The notes: generated by a model from the sequence alone, not told the origin. A stretch of 35,269 bases of DNA from Actinomycetota bacterium (GCA_030840805.1 JAVEDU010000078.1:1-35269); one strand, 5' to 3'; counted from the stretch's first letter, positions 15,127 to 23,428 are shown. Made by a program: numbers and translations.

Positions 15127-16032
15127 GTGACCGGACCACTCGTTCCGCCGCCCGATTCCCGCCGTCCCACGGCCGCCGACTGGCTGGCCCGCGGAACGCC
15201 CGATCGCGCCGACCTCGCCGTGCTGGGCGTCCCGACGTTCGCGACGAGCCGGCCGCGGACCGGGGCCCACGCGACGCCCGCGGCGATTCGGCGCGCGCTG
15301 GCCGGGTTCTCGACGTGGTCGGCGAGCCGTCGGCGGGACCTCGCCGACCTGGCCGCGGTCGACCTCGGCGACGTGGCCGACCCCGACCTGGAGGTCGACG
15401 GCGAGTGGCGCACGATGCACGCCGTCTCGGCGGCCTGCGCGCGAGCCGGCCTGACGGTGATCCTCGGCGGCGACGGCGCGGTCACCGCGCCCGCGGTGCT
15501 CGGGATGGCCGGGGACGATCTCGCCCACGCGGGCCTGGTCGCCCTCGACGCGCACCACGACCTCGCGGACGGCCGGTCCGCGGCCTCCTCGGTGCGCCGC
15601 CTGCTCGACGCCGGCCTGGCGGGCGTCCGCATCGCCCAGGTCGGGATCGCCGACTGGGCGCCGCGACGCGACGACGACGCCGCGGCCGCGCAGGGCGTGA
15701 CGGTGCTGTCGCGGGCGGAGGTGGAGGCACGGGGCGCCGCCGGTTCGATCCGCCGGGCGCTCGACGTCGCGGGTGCCGGCGGAGGGCCGGTCTACCTGTC
15801 CGTCGATCTCGGGGTGTGTGACGCCGCGGCGGTACCGGCCTGCGCCCGGGCGGTGCCGGGCGGCCTGACGGCGCGGGAGCTGCTCACGGCGGTCCACATC
15901 GCGGCCACCGACCCACGGGTACGGGCCATCGACCTCACCGAGGTGGACGCGCCCCGCGACACCGACGGGCGGACGGTACGGCTCGCCGCGCTGTGTCTGC
16001 TGGAGGGCGCGGCCGGTCTCGCCGCCCGATGA
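15127..16032 (+). CDS. Arginase/agmatinase/formiminoglutamase superfamily protein, non-canonical metal site
   Basis: Ureohydrolase-fold protein, 301 aa from the GTG at 15127 (the upstream open frame runs into the tRNA region and looks non-coding). Family blocks are in order: LGGDGAVTAPA (114-117 and after), VALDAHHDLADG (Asp141, His143, Asp145), VYLSVDLGVCD (Asp227), VPGGLTARELL and DLTEVDAPRD. Enzymes with a di-manganese centre have GGDH and SxDxD; here the His is Gly117 and the second Asp is Gly229. The second metal site is therefore probably lost or rebuilt, and hydrolysis of a guanidino or formimino substrate is doubtful. It lies alone between the tRNA operon and the convergent ssgB-like gene. 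Confidence 0.82.
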   Translation: MTGPLVPPPDSRRPTAADWLARGTPDRADLAVLGVPTFATSRPRTGAHATPAAIRRALAGFSTWSASRRRDLADLAAVDLGDVADPDLEVDGEWRTMHAVSAACARAGLTVILGGDGAVTAPAVLGMAGDDLAHAGLVALDAHHDLADGRSAASSVRRLLDAGLAGVRIAQVGIADWAPRRDDDAAAAQGVTVLSRAEVEARGAAGSIRRALDVAGAGGGPVYLSVDLGVCDAAAVPACARAVPGGLTARELLTAVHIAATDPRVRAIDLTEVDAPRDTDGRTVRLAALCLLEGAAGLAAR

Positions 16033-16046
16033 CAGGGACCGGGCGG
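16022..16046. terminator. Possible bidirectional terminator hairpin
   Basis: CCGCCCG (16022-16028) can pair with CGGGCGG (16040-16046), spanning the ureohydrolase stop and ending 9 bp before the convergent ssgB-like gene. There is no T-tract, so this is a weak candidate. Confidence 0.3.
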
Positions 16047-16054
16047 ACCCGGGC

Positions 16055-16486
16055 TCAGCGGCGGAGCAGCGCGCCCACGACCGCGTCGAGGTCCAGCTGA
16101 GCGGTCTCGCCGCCGGCGGGCACCTCGTCGAAGGTGCGCTGGAGGAAGCTCTCCAGCGTGCGCCGCGGCACCTCGAACAGCGCATGCCCGTCCGGGGACG
16201 TCAGCGCGAGGGCGACCACCGGACCCGACTGACCACTCCACGGCCAGACCCGCACATCGCCGATGCCGGCCGGTTCGCGCACCCCGTCGACCAGGAGCTG
16301 GCGTGCAAAGGACCACGAGACACACGGCTCGTCCACGCCCTCCGCGGCGGCGAACACGACATGGACCGCGTACGGGTCCGCCGGTTCGTATCGAAGGGTG
16401 GCCTGCACCTCGAGGGCGACGCCATCGGGCGCGACGAGGGTCAGGGCGACCTCCGCCTGGACCTGAGCTGGACTGGTCTGTCCCAT
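16055..16486 (-). CDS. ssgB: SsgA-like sporulation/cell-division regulator (SsgB type)
   Basis: SsgA-like protein, 143 aa from the ATG at 16486, chosen for the GGAGAAAGGTGG purine-rich region just upstream. Diagnostic family sequence is present: LRYEPADPYAVHVVF, SWSFARQLLVDGV, GDVRVWPW and LFEVPRRTLESFLQRTF. In Streptomyces SsgB recruits FtsZ to sporulation septa, and this small family is confined to morphologically complex actinomycetes. Single gene, convergent with the ureohydrolase and divergent from the sigma factor gene. The ssgB assignment over other SsgA-like paralogues rests on similarity and on being on the same backbone as thrS. Confidence 0.88.
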   Translation of the reverse strand: MGQTSPAQVQAEVALTLVAPDGVALEVQATLRYEPADPYAVHVVFAAAEGVDEPCVSWSFARQLLVDGVREPAGIGDVRVWPWSGQSGPVVALALTSPDGHALFEVPRRTLESFLQRTFDEVPAGGETAQLDLDAVVGALLRR

Positions 16487-16660
16487 CTGGCCCACCTTTC
16501 TCCTGGTGCCGCAGTGGCGGCATGCCCTCTTGGAATACCCGTTCTCGGGCAGCGGCAAACCACCAAACCTGCGGCTACCCTCGGGCGGAGCGAAGATTCC
16601 GGGTCATCCACCCATCCGTTCCGGCACCTGGTGCGAACGTCGGTAGTGAGGAGTCCGCCG

Positions 16661-17305
16661 GTGACCGAACCTCCGGCCCGTCCCGGGCGGCCGGACGGGA
16701 CGCCGCCTGGGCCGATCACGGGAGAGGCCGGCGACCGCGAGCTCGTCGCACGGCTTGCGGACCGGGACGGCGGGGCGCTGGATGCCCTGTACCAGCGGTA
16801 CGGGCGCCCGGCGTACAGCCTCGCGCTGCGGATCACCTCGGACAGCGGCTTCGCCGAGGACGTGGTGCAGGAGGTCTTCCTGGCGTTGTGGCGCGATCCG
16901 TCGCGGTACGACGCCGGGCGCGGGGGGTTCGCCTCGTGGCTGCTGTCGATGACGCACCACAAGGCGGTCGACGCGGTCCGCCGCGAAGAGTCGCTGCGGC
17001 GGCGCCGGCAGGCCGCCACCGACGACACGATGGCCATGATGGACGAGACGGGACCAGGTCCCAGTGTGGACGAGGAGGTGTGGACGGTGCTCCGCGGCGA
17101 ACGGGTCCGGGAGGCGCTCCGTGAGCTGCCCGGCCCGCAGCGGGAGGCACTGACCCTCGCGTACTTCGGCGGCTTCACCCAGCGGGAGGTCGCGTCGCTC
17201 ACGGACACTCCGTTGGGCACCGTGAAGACCCGCATGCTCGCCGGGATGCGCAAGCTGCGCGAGTCCCTCGGCGGCGGCCTGCGCGAGGGCGGTGCGGGGC
17301 TGTGA
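16661..17305 (+). CDS. ECF-subfamily RNA polymerase sigma factor
   Basis: Group IV sigma factor, 214 aa, starting at the GTG at 16661 with AGGAG upstream. Region 2 includes FAEDVVQEVFLALWRDPSRY and the DNA-melting/recognition helices around SMTHHKAVDAVRRE. Region 4 includes LTLAYFGGFTQREVASLT and TPLGTVKTRMLAGMRKL. The stop overlaps the GTG of the anti-sigma gene, so the two are translated together. The pairing with an RskA-type membrane anti-sigma resembles SigK/RskA or SigL/RslA circuits. Upstream, CCATCC (16612-16617) and GCGAAC (16633-16638) loosely resemble a SigK-type promoter, but the spacing is short. Confidence 0.93.
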   Translation: MTEPPARPGRPDGTPPGPITGEAGDRELVARLADRDGGALDALYQRYGRPAYSLALRITSDSGFAEDVVQEVFLALWRDPSRYDAGRGGFASWLLSMTHHKAVDAVRREESLRRRRQAATDDTMAMMDETGPGPSVDEEVWTVLRGERVREALRELPGPQREALTLAYFGGFTQREVASLTDTPLGTVKTRMLAGMRKLRESLGGGLREGGAGL

Positions 17306-18174
17306 CCGGCGAGATCGGGCGCGCCCCCCACGGCGACGGCCACGCGGCGTACGAGATCCTCGCCGCGGGCTGGGCACTGCACGCGCTGGAGCCGGACGAC
17401 GAGGAGCGGTTCGCCGCCCACCTCGCCGGGTGCGCCGAGTGCCGGCAGACCACCGCGGAGCTGGCGGACACGATCGGGGAGCTGGCCTACGCCGCCCCGG
17501 CCGTCGAGCCCCCGCCGGAGCTGCTCGACCGGCTGCGCGCGGCCGTCGCGGCCGAGGAGGCGCCGCGCCGGCCGCCGTCCCCGGCCGGCACCGGCAGCCG
17601 GTCGGTGCGGCCTGCCACGACGGGCCGGCGGGCTCCGGCCGGGGAGGCCGACGTCGTCCGGTTCCGGGGCAGGAGCCGGGGGGACCGCCGTGGACGGATC
17701 GGATGGATCGCCGCCGCGGCGGCGGTCGCCGCGGTCGTGGCGCTGGGCGGCTGGAACGTCTCCCTCCGGAACGAGGTCCGCGACCAGCAACGGATCGCCG
17801 CCCAACGGGACGCGATGCTGGAGCAGGTCATGCAGCCCGGCCGGCGGATGGCGGCCCTGAGTCCGGCGCCCGGTGACGGCAGCCCGGTCGCGTACGTGCT
17901 GACCCGTGGGGGGAACCTCGAGGTCGCCACCTCGGGGATGGCGGGCAACACGGCGGGGAAGACCTCGTTCTGGCTCTGGGGCATCTGGGACGGGAACACC
18001 CGTGCGCCGCTGGGGCGTTTCGACGTCAGCAACGGTGAGATGACCCTCCACAACCTCGGGCCGGTCCCGCCGAACATGGACACGGTGACCGTGTTCGCGG
18101 TCAGTAGGGAGCCCGGGACGGCAAGGCCCCGGTCGCCGTCTTCTATCGTGGCTCGTGGGTTGGTGGACAGCTGA
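17302..18174 (+). CDS. RskA-type membrane anti-sigma factor
   Basis: Anti-sigma factor, 290 aa, that would hold the ECF sigma factor at the membrane. The N-terminal ZAS domain has a His-x3-Cys-x2-Cys site (His40, Cys44, Cys47, in HLAGCAECR). A Pro/Arg-rich linker leads to one transmembrane helix (about 134-151). The extracytoplasmic part is the anti-sigma-K C-terminal domain (GKTSFWLWGIWDG, VFAVSREPG). In this class the outer domain is cut by regulated proteolysis in response to a signal, releasing the sigma factor. The GTG start overlaps the sigma stop, and its last 20 bases overlap the next gene. Confidence 0.9.
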   Translation: MTGEIGRAPHGDGHAAYEILAAGWALHALEPDDEERFAAHLAGCAECRQTTAELADTIGELAYAAPAVEPPPELLDRLRAAVAAEEAPRRPPSPAGTGSRSVRPATTGRRAPAGEADVVRFRGRSRGDRRGRIGWIAAAAAVAAVVALGGWNVSLRNEVRDQQRIAAQRDAMLEQVMQPGRRMAALSPAPGDGSPVAYVLTRGGNLEVATSGMAGNTAGKTSFWLWGIWDGNTRAPLGRFDVSNGEMTLHNLGPVPPNMDTVTVFAVSREPGTARPRSPSSIVARGLVDS

Positions 18175-18595
18175 ACCGGAACGGGGTGGACCGCTGAACG
18201 GGAACCATGGGCGGTCCGCTCCGGCGCGGCTGCTGCACCGGGTCCGGGGCACGCGCGTCGGACGCTGGTCCTTGAAGGTCGCCGTCGGGGTCTTCGGCGG
18301 CGCGCTGGTGGTGCTCGGCCTGATCATGGTGCCCGCGCCGGGACCGGGGTGGCTGGTGGTCATCGCCGGGCTGTCGGTGCTCGCGGTCGAGTACGCATGG
18401 GCGCGCCATCTGCTCGCGATCGTCAAGCGGCACGTCCGGTCGTGGACGCACTGGATCGGCGCGCGGTCGCTGGCGTTCCGCGCCGTGGTCGGGCTGGCCG
18501 GCCTGGTCGTCCTCGGCGTCGGCGCCTGGGTGTCGCTCAAGTACGTGGTCCACGTCGACGCCGTGCAGTGGGTGGGCAACCAGATCGGTTCGTGA
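18155..18595 (+). CDS. PGPGW-family membrane protein (TIGR02611 type)
   Basis: Small membrane protein, 146 aa, with the PAPGPGW turn between two hydrophobic segments (VAVGVFGGALVVLGLIMV and WLVVIAGLSVLAVEYAWA) and another hydrophobic stretch near 110-130. The family is known only as PGPGW putative transmembrane protein. The GTG at 18155 overlaps the anti-sigma gene by 20 bases and is the only ATG/GTG/TTG start in frame before the conserved core; no good ribosome site is visible. Overlap suggests it belongs to the sigma-factor operon. Confidence 0.8.
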   Translation: MGWWTAEPERGGPLNGNHGRSAPARLLHRVRGTRVGRWSLKVAVGVFGGALVVLGLIMVPAPGPGWLVVIAGLSVLAVEYAWARHLLAIVKRHVRSWTHWIGARSLAFRAVVGLAGLVVLGVGAWVSLKYVVHVDAVQWVGNQIGS

Positions 18596-18668
18596 CGGCA
18601 GCGGTGCGGGGGGGGCCCGAGCCCCTGCGCGGGGCCCTCGACGGGTCGGGTATCGTGTCACCGGTCGC

Positions 18669-18740
18669 GGGCGATTAGCTCAGCGGGAGAGCGCTCCGTT
18701 CACACCGGAGAGGTCACTGGTTCGATCCCAGTATCGCCCA
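18669..18740 (+). tRNA. tRNA-Val (CAC anticodon)
   Basis: Cloverleaf of 72 nt: acceptor GGGCGAT/ATCGCCC, anticodon stem CTCCG/CGGAG with loop TTCACAC (anticodon CAC), T arm GGTTCGATCC, discriminator A. CCA is not encoded. Nearly identical in body to tRNA-Val(GAC) at 14746. A TATCGT at 18651-18656 could be its -10 box, without a clear -35. Confidence 0.96.
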
Positions 18741-18747
18741 CCGCGAC

Positions 18748-18782
18748 GCAGAGGCCCTCCCCGGCACGGGGAGGGCCTCTGC
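18748..18782 (+). terminator. Strong hairpin terminator after tRNA-Val
   Basis: GCAGAGGCCCTCCCC pairs perfectly with GGGGAGGGCCTCTGC, a 15-bp stem starting 8 bases after the tRNA. No long T-run follows, which is common in G+C-rich actinomycetes. Confidence 0.75.
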
Positions 18783-18871
18783 GCTTCGGCGCTCCGATCG
18801 GTGTCGTGATCGGGTTCATTCCCGGCCTCCTGCTGCCGATGGGGTACCGAGGAGTCGGGGAGGCAGGGGCC

Positions 18872-21388
18872 GTGGCAGGCGATCGCAGTGGCAGGCGCAC
18901 GGACCGCGACACCCCGGACATCTCCGGGGCGCTCGACGAGGTCGTCTCCCGCGTCGCCGCCGACAGTGCCGTCCTGCTGCGGGCGCTGCTCGACAACATC
19001 ACCGGGGCCGTGTTCATCCGGGACGCCGAGGAGCTCCGGTTCCTGCTGGTGAACCGCGCGTTCGAACGCGCGGTCGGCATCCCCGCCGGGGAGATCCTGG
19101 GCCGTACGGCGCACGAGGTGTTCCCGGTCGACATCGCCGACGCCTATCGCGCGAACGATCTCGCCGTGCTGACCGCCGGGGCGTCCCAGACCACCGAGGT
19201 GTTCGCGCCCCACCCGGACGGGACCGCGCACCGGTACCTGTCACAGAAGTTCCCCATGGTCGGCAGGGACGGCCGCCCGTACGCCGTCGCCGGCATCTCC
19301 ACCGACATCACCGAGCTCGTCCAGACGCGGCAGGCGCTGGCCGAGTCCGAGGACCGGTACCAGGCGCTGGTGGAGGAGTCGCCGATCGGCGTGGTGGTCC
19401 ACGTCGACGGCGTGATCCGGTACGTCAACCGGGCGACGGCGCGACTCATCGGGGCCGCGGACCCGGGGGCCGTGATCGGCCGCGAGGTGTTCGACATGCT
19501 GCCCGCGGTCGAGCACGGCCGGGCCCGGCGGCGGACCGTCGAGTTCCTGGCCGGTGCGCCGGCGACGACCGGCCGCTGGCCGATCCGGACCGATGCCGGC
19601 GAGCTGCTGACGGCCGAGGTGACGGCGGTCGGCATCCGGTTCCAGGGTGAGGGCGCGATCCAGATGGAGATCCGCGACGTCACCGAGCAGGCCGAGGCCG
19701 AGGATCGGGTGCGGGCGAGCGAGGAGCGGTTCCGCACGGTCTTCACCAGTTCGCCGCTGCCGATGGCGGTGTCCGGGCCGGACGGGGTGCTCGCGGCGGT
19801 GAACGCGGCGCTCTGCACGATGCTGGGAATGACCGAGCCCGAGCTCCTCGGCCGTCGGCTCGAGGACCTCGCCGAACCGGGCGGCGCGTCGGACACCGGG
19901 GAGCGGCGCTTCCGGCACCGCTCCGGCGACACGGTGTGGGGCCTGCCGACGACGACGCCGCTGTCCGTCCGGGACGACGGCAGCAACACCCTGATCCAGA
20001 TCGAGAACGTCACCGCCCGCAAGACCGCCGAGGCCCTGCTGCGCCACCAGGCCGAGCACGACCCGCTCACCGGCCTGCCGAACCGCGGCACGATGAGCAG
20101 ATGGCTCACCGGCATCAGCCCGGACGAGCTCGCCGCGACCGCGGTGTTCTTCGTCGACCTCGACGGGTTCAAGCTGCTGAACGACTCGCGCGGGCACGCG
20201 GCCGGCGACTCGGTGCTGATCGAGGTCGGCCGGCGGCTCCGGGCGGCGGTCCGGCCGGACGACCTGGTGTCCCGGTTCGGCGGCGACGAGTTCGTCGTCG
20301 TCTGCCGCGGCCTGCCGGACGCCGACCACCGGGCGGCCATCGCCGGGCGGATCGAGGCCGCCCTGGCGGTCCCGGTCACGTACCAGGACGAGCTCGTCAC
20401 GGTGACCGCCAGCGTCGGCGTCGCGTACGGGCACACCGAGCTCGCCGACGCGACGGACCTGCTGCGCCGCGCCGATGCCGCGATGTACTCGGCGAAGCGG
20501 CTCGGCAAGGACCGGACCGAGGTGTACGACGACCACCTGCACGCCGCCGAGTCGTCCCGCGCCCGCACCGAGGCCGTGTTGCGGCATGCGCTGGACGAGG
20601 ACCGGGTCGTGGTGCACTACCAGCCGATCGTGGACCTCCGCAGCGGCGAGATCGCCGGTACGGAGGCCCTGGTGCGGCTGATCGACCGGGACGGACAGCT
20701 CGTGCCGCCGGACCGGTTCATCACGGTGGCGGAGGAGTCCGGCCTCATCGTCCCGCTCGGGACATACGTGCTGCGGCAGGCGTGCCGGCAGACCGCCGCG
20801 TGGCGCGCCGAGACCGGCCGCCCGCTGAGCATCGCGGTCAATCTCTCGCCGCGTCAGGCCGCCCGCTCCGACCTGCTCGTCACGGTGCTGAGCGCCCTGG
20901 AGGCGGCCCAGCTGGAGTGCTCCGCGCTCTCCCTGGAGCTCACCGAGAGCGCACTGCTGGAGGTCAACGACGCGACGCTCACCCAGCTCACGTCGCTGCG
21001 CGACCTGGGCGTGGGGATCGGGATCGACGACTTCGGTACCGGCTACTCCTCCCTGAGCTACCTGCGCCAGTTCCCGGTCACGTTCCTCAAGGTCGACCGC
21101 AGCTTCGTCCGCGGCGTGCCGGCGGTCGCCGACGACACCGCGGTGGTCGCCGCGGTCGTCGGGCTCGCCGGTGCGCTCGGCCTCGACTGCATTGCGGAGG
21201 GGATCGAGACCAGCGAGCAGCTCGGCACGCTCCAGTCCCTCGAGGCCGGGCTCGGCCAGGGCTTCCTGTTCTCCCGTCCGCTCCCCGCCTGCGAGCTCGG
21301 GACGCTCCTCACGGCCGGCCTGCCGGGCCTGTCCGCGACCGCCCCCGGGCCGGGGCCCACCACGCCTCCGGCCGTCGTCGGGCCGTAG
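18872..21388 (+). CDS. PAS-PAS-PAS-GGDEF-EAL c-di-GMP enzyme
   Basis: Soluble c-di-GMP turnover protein, 838 aa. The GTG at 18872 is chosen for the GGGGAGG site before it; upstream in-frame starts at 18806 and 18839 lack one. Three PAS-type sensor domains (about 35-150, 155-280 and 285-395) precede a GGDEF domain with an intact active site (FGGDEF, 470-474) and an inhibitory RxxD site (RPDD) five residues before it. The EAL domain has the key residues: EAL (598-600), NLSPRQ, ELTES, DDFGTGYSSL, LKVDRSF, IAEGIE and QGFLFSRPL. Both synthesis and hydrolysis therefore look possible. No transmembrane helices are seen. Monocistronic, after tRNA-Val. Confidence 0.95.
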   Translation: MAGDRSGRRTDRDTPDISGALDEVVSRVAADSAVLLRALLDNITGAVFIRDAEELRFLLVNRAFERAVGIPAGEILGRTAHEVFPVDIADAYRANDLAVLTAGASQTTEVFAPHPDGTAHRYLSQKFPMVGRDGRPYAVAGISTDITELVQTRQALAESEDRYQALVEESPIGVVVHVDGVIRYVNRATARLIGAADPGAVIGREVFDMLPAVEHGRARRRTVEFLAGAPATTGRWPIRTDAGELLTAEVTAVGIRFQGEGAIQMEIRDVTEQAEAEDRVRASEERFRTVFTSSPLPMAVSGPDGVLAAVNAALCTMLGMTEPELLGRRLEDLAEPGGASDTGERRFRHRSGDTVWGLPTTTPLSVRDDGSNTLIQIENVTARKTAEALLRHQAEHDPLTGLPNRGTMSRWLTGISPDELAATAVFFVDLDGFKLLNDSRGHAAGDSVLIEVGRRLRAAVRPDDLVSRFGGDEFVVVCRGLPDADHRAAIAGRIEAALAVPVTYQDELVTVTASVGVAYGHTELADATDLLRRADAAMYSAKRLGKDRTEVYDDHLHAAESSRARTEAVLRHALDEDRVVVHYQPIVDLRSGEIAGTEALVRLIDRDGQLVPPDRFITVAEESGLIVPLGTYVLRQACRQTAAWRAETGRPLSIAVNLSPRQAARSDLLVTVLSALEAAQLECSALSLELTESALLEVNDATLTQLTSLRDLGVGIGIDDFGTGYSSLSYLRQFPVTFLKVDRSFVRGVPAVADDTAVVAAVVGLAGALGLDCIAEGIETSEQLGTLQSLEAGLGQGFLFSRPLPACELGTLLTAGLPGLSATAPGPGPTTPPAVVGP

Positions 21389-21389
21389 C

Positions 21390-21430
21390 CCGTCCGGGCC
21401 GCTCCGCCGCCGCCCGCCACGGCCGGACGG
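21390..21430. terminator. Hairpin between convergent genes
   Basis: CCGTCCGG (21390-21397) pairs with CCGGACGG (21423-21430) directly after the GGDEF-EAL stop codon, in the gap before the convergent toxin-antitoxin operon. The loop is long and there is no T-run. Confidence 0.4.
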
Positions 21431-21525
21431 AGGGGGTCGCCGCCGAGCGGGCTGGACGGAGATCGTCCGGCGAGTCCCGCCGGGACCCTCGTCACGTGGC
21501 AGGGAGACCGACGGTTCCGACGTCG

Positions 21526-21822
21526 TCAGAGGTCCAGGGCGGCCCGGATGGCGGTGTCCAGCCGCTCGCGGGTGGCGGCGTCGACCGTGTCGACGTGCTC
21601 GGTGAGCCAGGGCCGGTACACCCGGGACAGGTCGGCCGCGTTGACCCAGCCGTGCCCGTCCACCGGGACGGTGAGGATGTCCTCGGGGTCCTCGGGGTGC
21701 ACGTCGGAGGCGATCAGCCACGGCCGCGCGGAGTCGTTGATGCCGTCCGAGGACACGATCACCACCACCCGGTGCCGCGGGGACGACGGAGGCGCGTAGC
21801 GCCACAGCTCACCCAGTCGCAT
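21526..21822 (-). CDS. Small MazF/PemK-like toxin candidate
   Basis: 98-aa protein starting at the ATG at 21822, inside the end of the upstream antitoxin gene (14-base overlap). The sequence MRLGELWRYAP then HRVVVIVSSDGIND, ARPWLIASDV, ILTVPVDGHGWVN and VYRPWL follows the strand order of MazF/PemK-type ribonucleases: an early strand with Arg, a VVVIVSSD core and a short C-terminal helix. Identity to any one family is not certain. The small size and overlapping antitoxin gene support a type II toxin. It would cleave RNA when the antitoxin is degraded; this is inferred, not shown. Confidence 0.65.
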   Translation of the reverse strand: MRLGELWRYAPPSSPRHRVVVIVSSDGINDSARPWLIASDVHPEDPEDILTVPVDGHGWVNAADLSRVYRPWLTEHVDTVDAATRERLDTAIRAALDL

Positions 21823-22033
21823 GCAGGTCCGCCTCGCCCGCCGCGCGCTCCCGCTCGTCCAGGCGGGCATCGGTGAGCACGGCCACCCTCGTACCGGTGC
21901 CGGTGCGCACCGCCTCCCGGCGGGCCGCCCGGTCGAGCCACACGCTGGTGGACAGGCCGGCCCGCGCGGCTGCCTTCTCGGCGAGGCTCACCGTGTGGGC
22001 GTCCAGCGAATACGTGACCTTCCGCTTCGCCAT
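21809..22033 (-). CDS. Small ribbon-helix-helix-like antitoxin candidate
   Basis: 74-aa protein from the ATG at 22033. MAKRKVTYSLDAHTVSL followed by a helix AEKAAARAGLSTSVWLDRAARREA looks like an N-terminal beta strand plus two helices, as in ribbon-helix-helix repressors, with a charged C-terminal tail (ARLDERERAAGEADL) that could wrap the toxin. Order (antitoxin first, overlapping toxin) is typical of type II systems, in which the antitoxin represses its own promoter. Confidence 0.7.
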   Translation of the reverse strand: MAKRKVTYSLDAHTVSLAEKAAARAGLSTSVWLDRAARREAVRTGTGTRVAVLTDARLDERERAAGEADLHATG

Positions 22034-22070
22034 GCCGCGCACCCTACCGGCGCATCCCCCCGGTCGCGTC

Positions 22071-22129
22071 GACCATGGGGAATCCGGCCCGACACGCGGG
22101 CGGGTCTGCCGAGGTCCCCATGATCAACG
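22071..22129. repeat. Dispersed palindrome-ended intergenic repeat, copy 1
   Basis: A 59-bp element starting GACCATGGGG and ending CCCCATGATCAACG, with inverted ends (CCATGGGG against CCCCATG) and a central TCCGGC...CACGC...TGCCGA block. Copy 2 is at 34008-34068. The copies share most bases allowing a 2-base length difference. This copy lies between the antitoxin start and the uraA-like gene and contains that gene's TGA stop (22124-22126). Confidence 0.6.
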
Positions 22130-23428
22130 GGGAGAGGGCACCGCGTCCCGGGCCCGCAGCGGCCGCAGCACCTGGTACGCCACGACCGCGCCGAACGTGC
22201 CCAGCGCGATGCCGCCGAACGCGAACCGGCCGAGCGTGAGCGTGACGTCCGCCGCCCCGATGATGAGCGCGGGTGCGGCCACGAAGAGGTTCAGCGGGTC
22301 GCGGAAGTCCACCCGGTTCTCCACCCAGATCCGGGCGCCGAGGACCGCGATGAGGCCGTACAGCACGATCCCGGCGCCGCCGAGCACGCCGGTCGGCACG
22401 GTCGCCACCAGCGCGCCGAACTTGGGGGAGAAGCCCAGCAGCATCGCCGTCACGCCGGCCACGACGTACGCGGCCGTGGAGTACACCCTGGTGGCCGCCA
22501 TGACGCCGATGTTCTCGGCGTACGTGGTCGTGCCGGACCCGCCGCCGCCGCCGGCCAGCGCGGTCGCCACGCCGTCGGCGGCGATCGCCCGGCCGGTCAC
22601 CGGACCGAGGTCGGTGTGGGTCATCGCCGCGACCGCCTTGAGGTGCCCGAGGTTCTCGGCGACGAGGACCACGACCACCGGCAGGAACAGCACCAGGACG
22701 GCCGGGTCGAAGGAGGGCGCCACGTACCCGTCCGGGCCGTGCGCGAACGGCAGGCCGAGCCAGGCCGCCTCGCGCAGCGCGGTGATCCGGGCCGGGTCGA
22801 TGTCCCCGTGCAGCGCGCCGACGACCCAGCCGAGGACCACGCCGAGCAGCACCGACAGGCGGCCGAGGACGCCGCGGAGCGCCACGCCGAACACGACCAG
22901 CGCCACCAGCGTCACCGTGCCCGGCAGCGGCTGGGCCGTGATGCTCTGCTTGGCGACCCCGGCCAGGTTCAGCCCGATGAACGCCACGATCACGCCGGTG
23001 ACCACCGGCGGCAGGAGGCGGTCCAGCAGCGCCGTTCCGGCGAGGTGCACCGCCAGTCCGGCGATCGCCAGCAGCACACCGGTGACGAGGATCCCGCCGA
23101 GCGCGGCGCCCATCCCGCCGTCGGACGCCTTCGCCGCGAGGATGGGCGAGATGAACGCGAACGAGGAACCGAGGTAGCTCGGCACCTGGCCGCGGGTGAC
23201 CGCGAGGAAGATCAGCGTGCCGAGGCCGGAGAAGAACAGCGTCGTCGCGACCGGGAAGCCGGTGAGCAGGGGCACCAGGAACGTCGCGCCGAACATCGCG
23301 AGCACGTGCTGCATCCCGACGCCGATCGTCAGCGGCCAGGAGAGCCGCTCCTCGGGCCGGACGACCTCCCCCTCGGTGATGTGCCGGCCGTCGCCGTGCA
23401 CCGTCCAGGTCGGCATGCGCAGTGCCAT
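22124..23428 (-). CDS. uraA: NCS2-family uracil/xanthine permease (UraA-like)
   Basis: Nucleobase:cation symporter-2, 434 aa, about 14 membrane segments. Family signatures are present: WPLTIGVGMQHVLAMFGAT with the QH motif, LVAENLGHLKAV with the substrate-binding Glu, and GSGTTTYAENIGVMAATRVYS, which matches the UraA version rather than xanthine permeases. Uracil is therefore the most likely substrate. The ATG has AAGGAGA upstream. Monocistronic; its last codons and stop lie in the dispersed repeat. It may feed pyrimidine salvage, but no pyr or upp gene is adjacent. Confidence 0.93.
   Translation of the reverse strand: MALRMPTWTVHGDGRHITEGEVVRPEERLSWPLTIGVGMQHVLAMFGATFLVPLLTGFPVATTLFFSGLGTLIFLAVTRGQVPSYLGSSFAFISPILAAKASDGGMGAALGGILVTGVLLAIAGLAVHLAGTALLDRLLPPVVTGVIVAFIGLNLAGVAKQSITAQPLPGTVTLVALVVFGVALRGVLGRLSVLLGVVLGWVVGALHGDIDPARITALREAAWLGLPFAHGPDGYVAPSFDPAVLVLFLPVVVVLVAENLGHLKAVAAMTHTDLGPVTGRAIAADGVATALAGGGGGSGTTTYAENIGVMAATRVYSTAAYVVAGVTAMLLGFSPKFGALVATVPTGVLGGAGIVLYGLIAVLGARIWVENRVDFRDPLNLFVAAPALIIGAADVTLTLGRFAFGGIALGTFGAVVAYQVLRPLRARDAVPSPR

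Noticed and set aside
14251-16185. A 644-codon minus-strand frame running through the tRNA genes
   Set aside because: It reads through three clear tRNAs and opposite the ureohydrolase gene, so it is not a gene.
18310-18335. GATCATGG string inside the PGPGW gene as a third copy of the dispersed repeat
   Set aside because: Only the terminal 8 bases match, in coding sequence (LIMV codons), with no matching centre or second end.
18669-18740. tRNA-Val(CAC) as a partner attachment site for tRNA-Val(GAC)
   Set aside because: The shared 3' halves are expected of isoacceptors, and both are complete genes with backbone genes between them.
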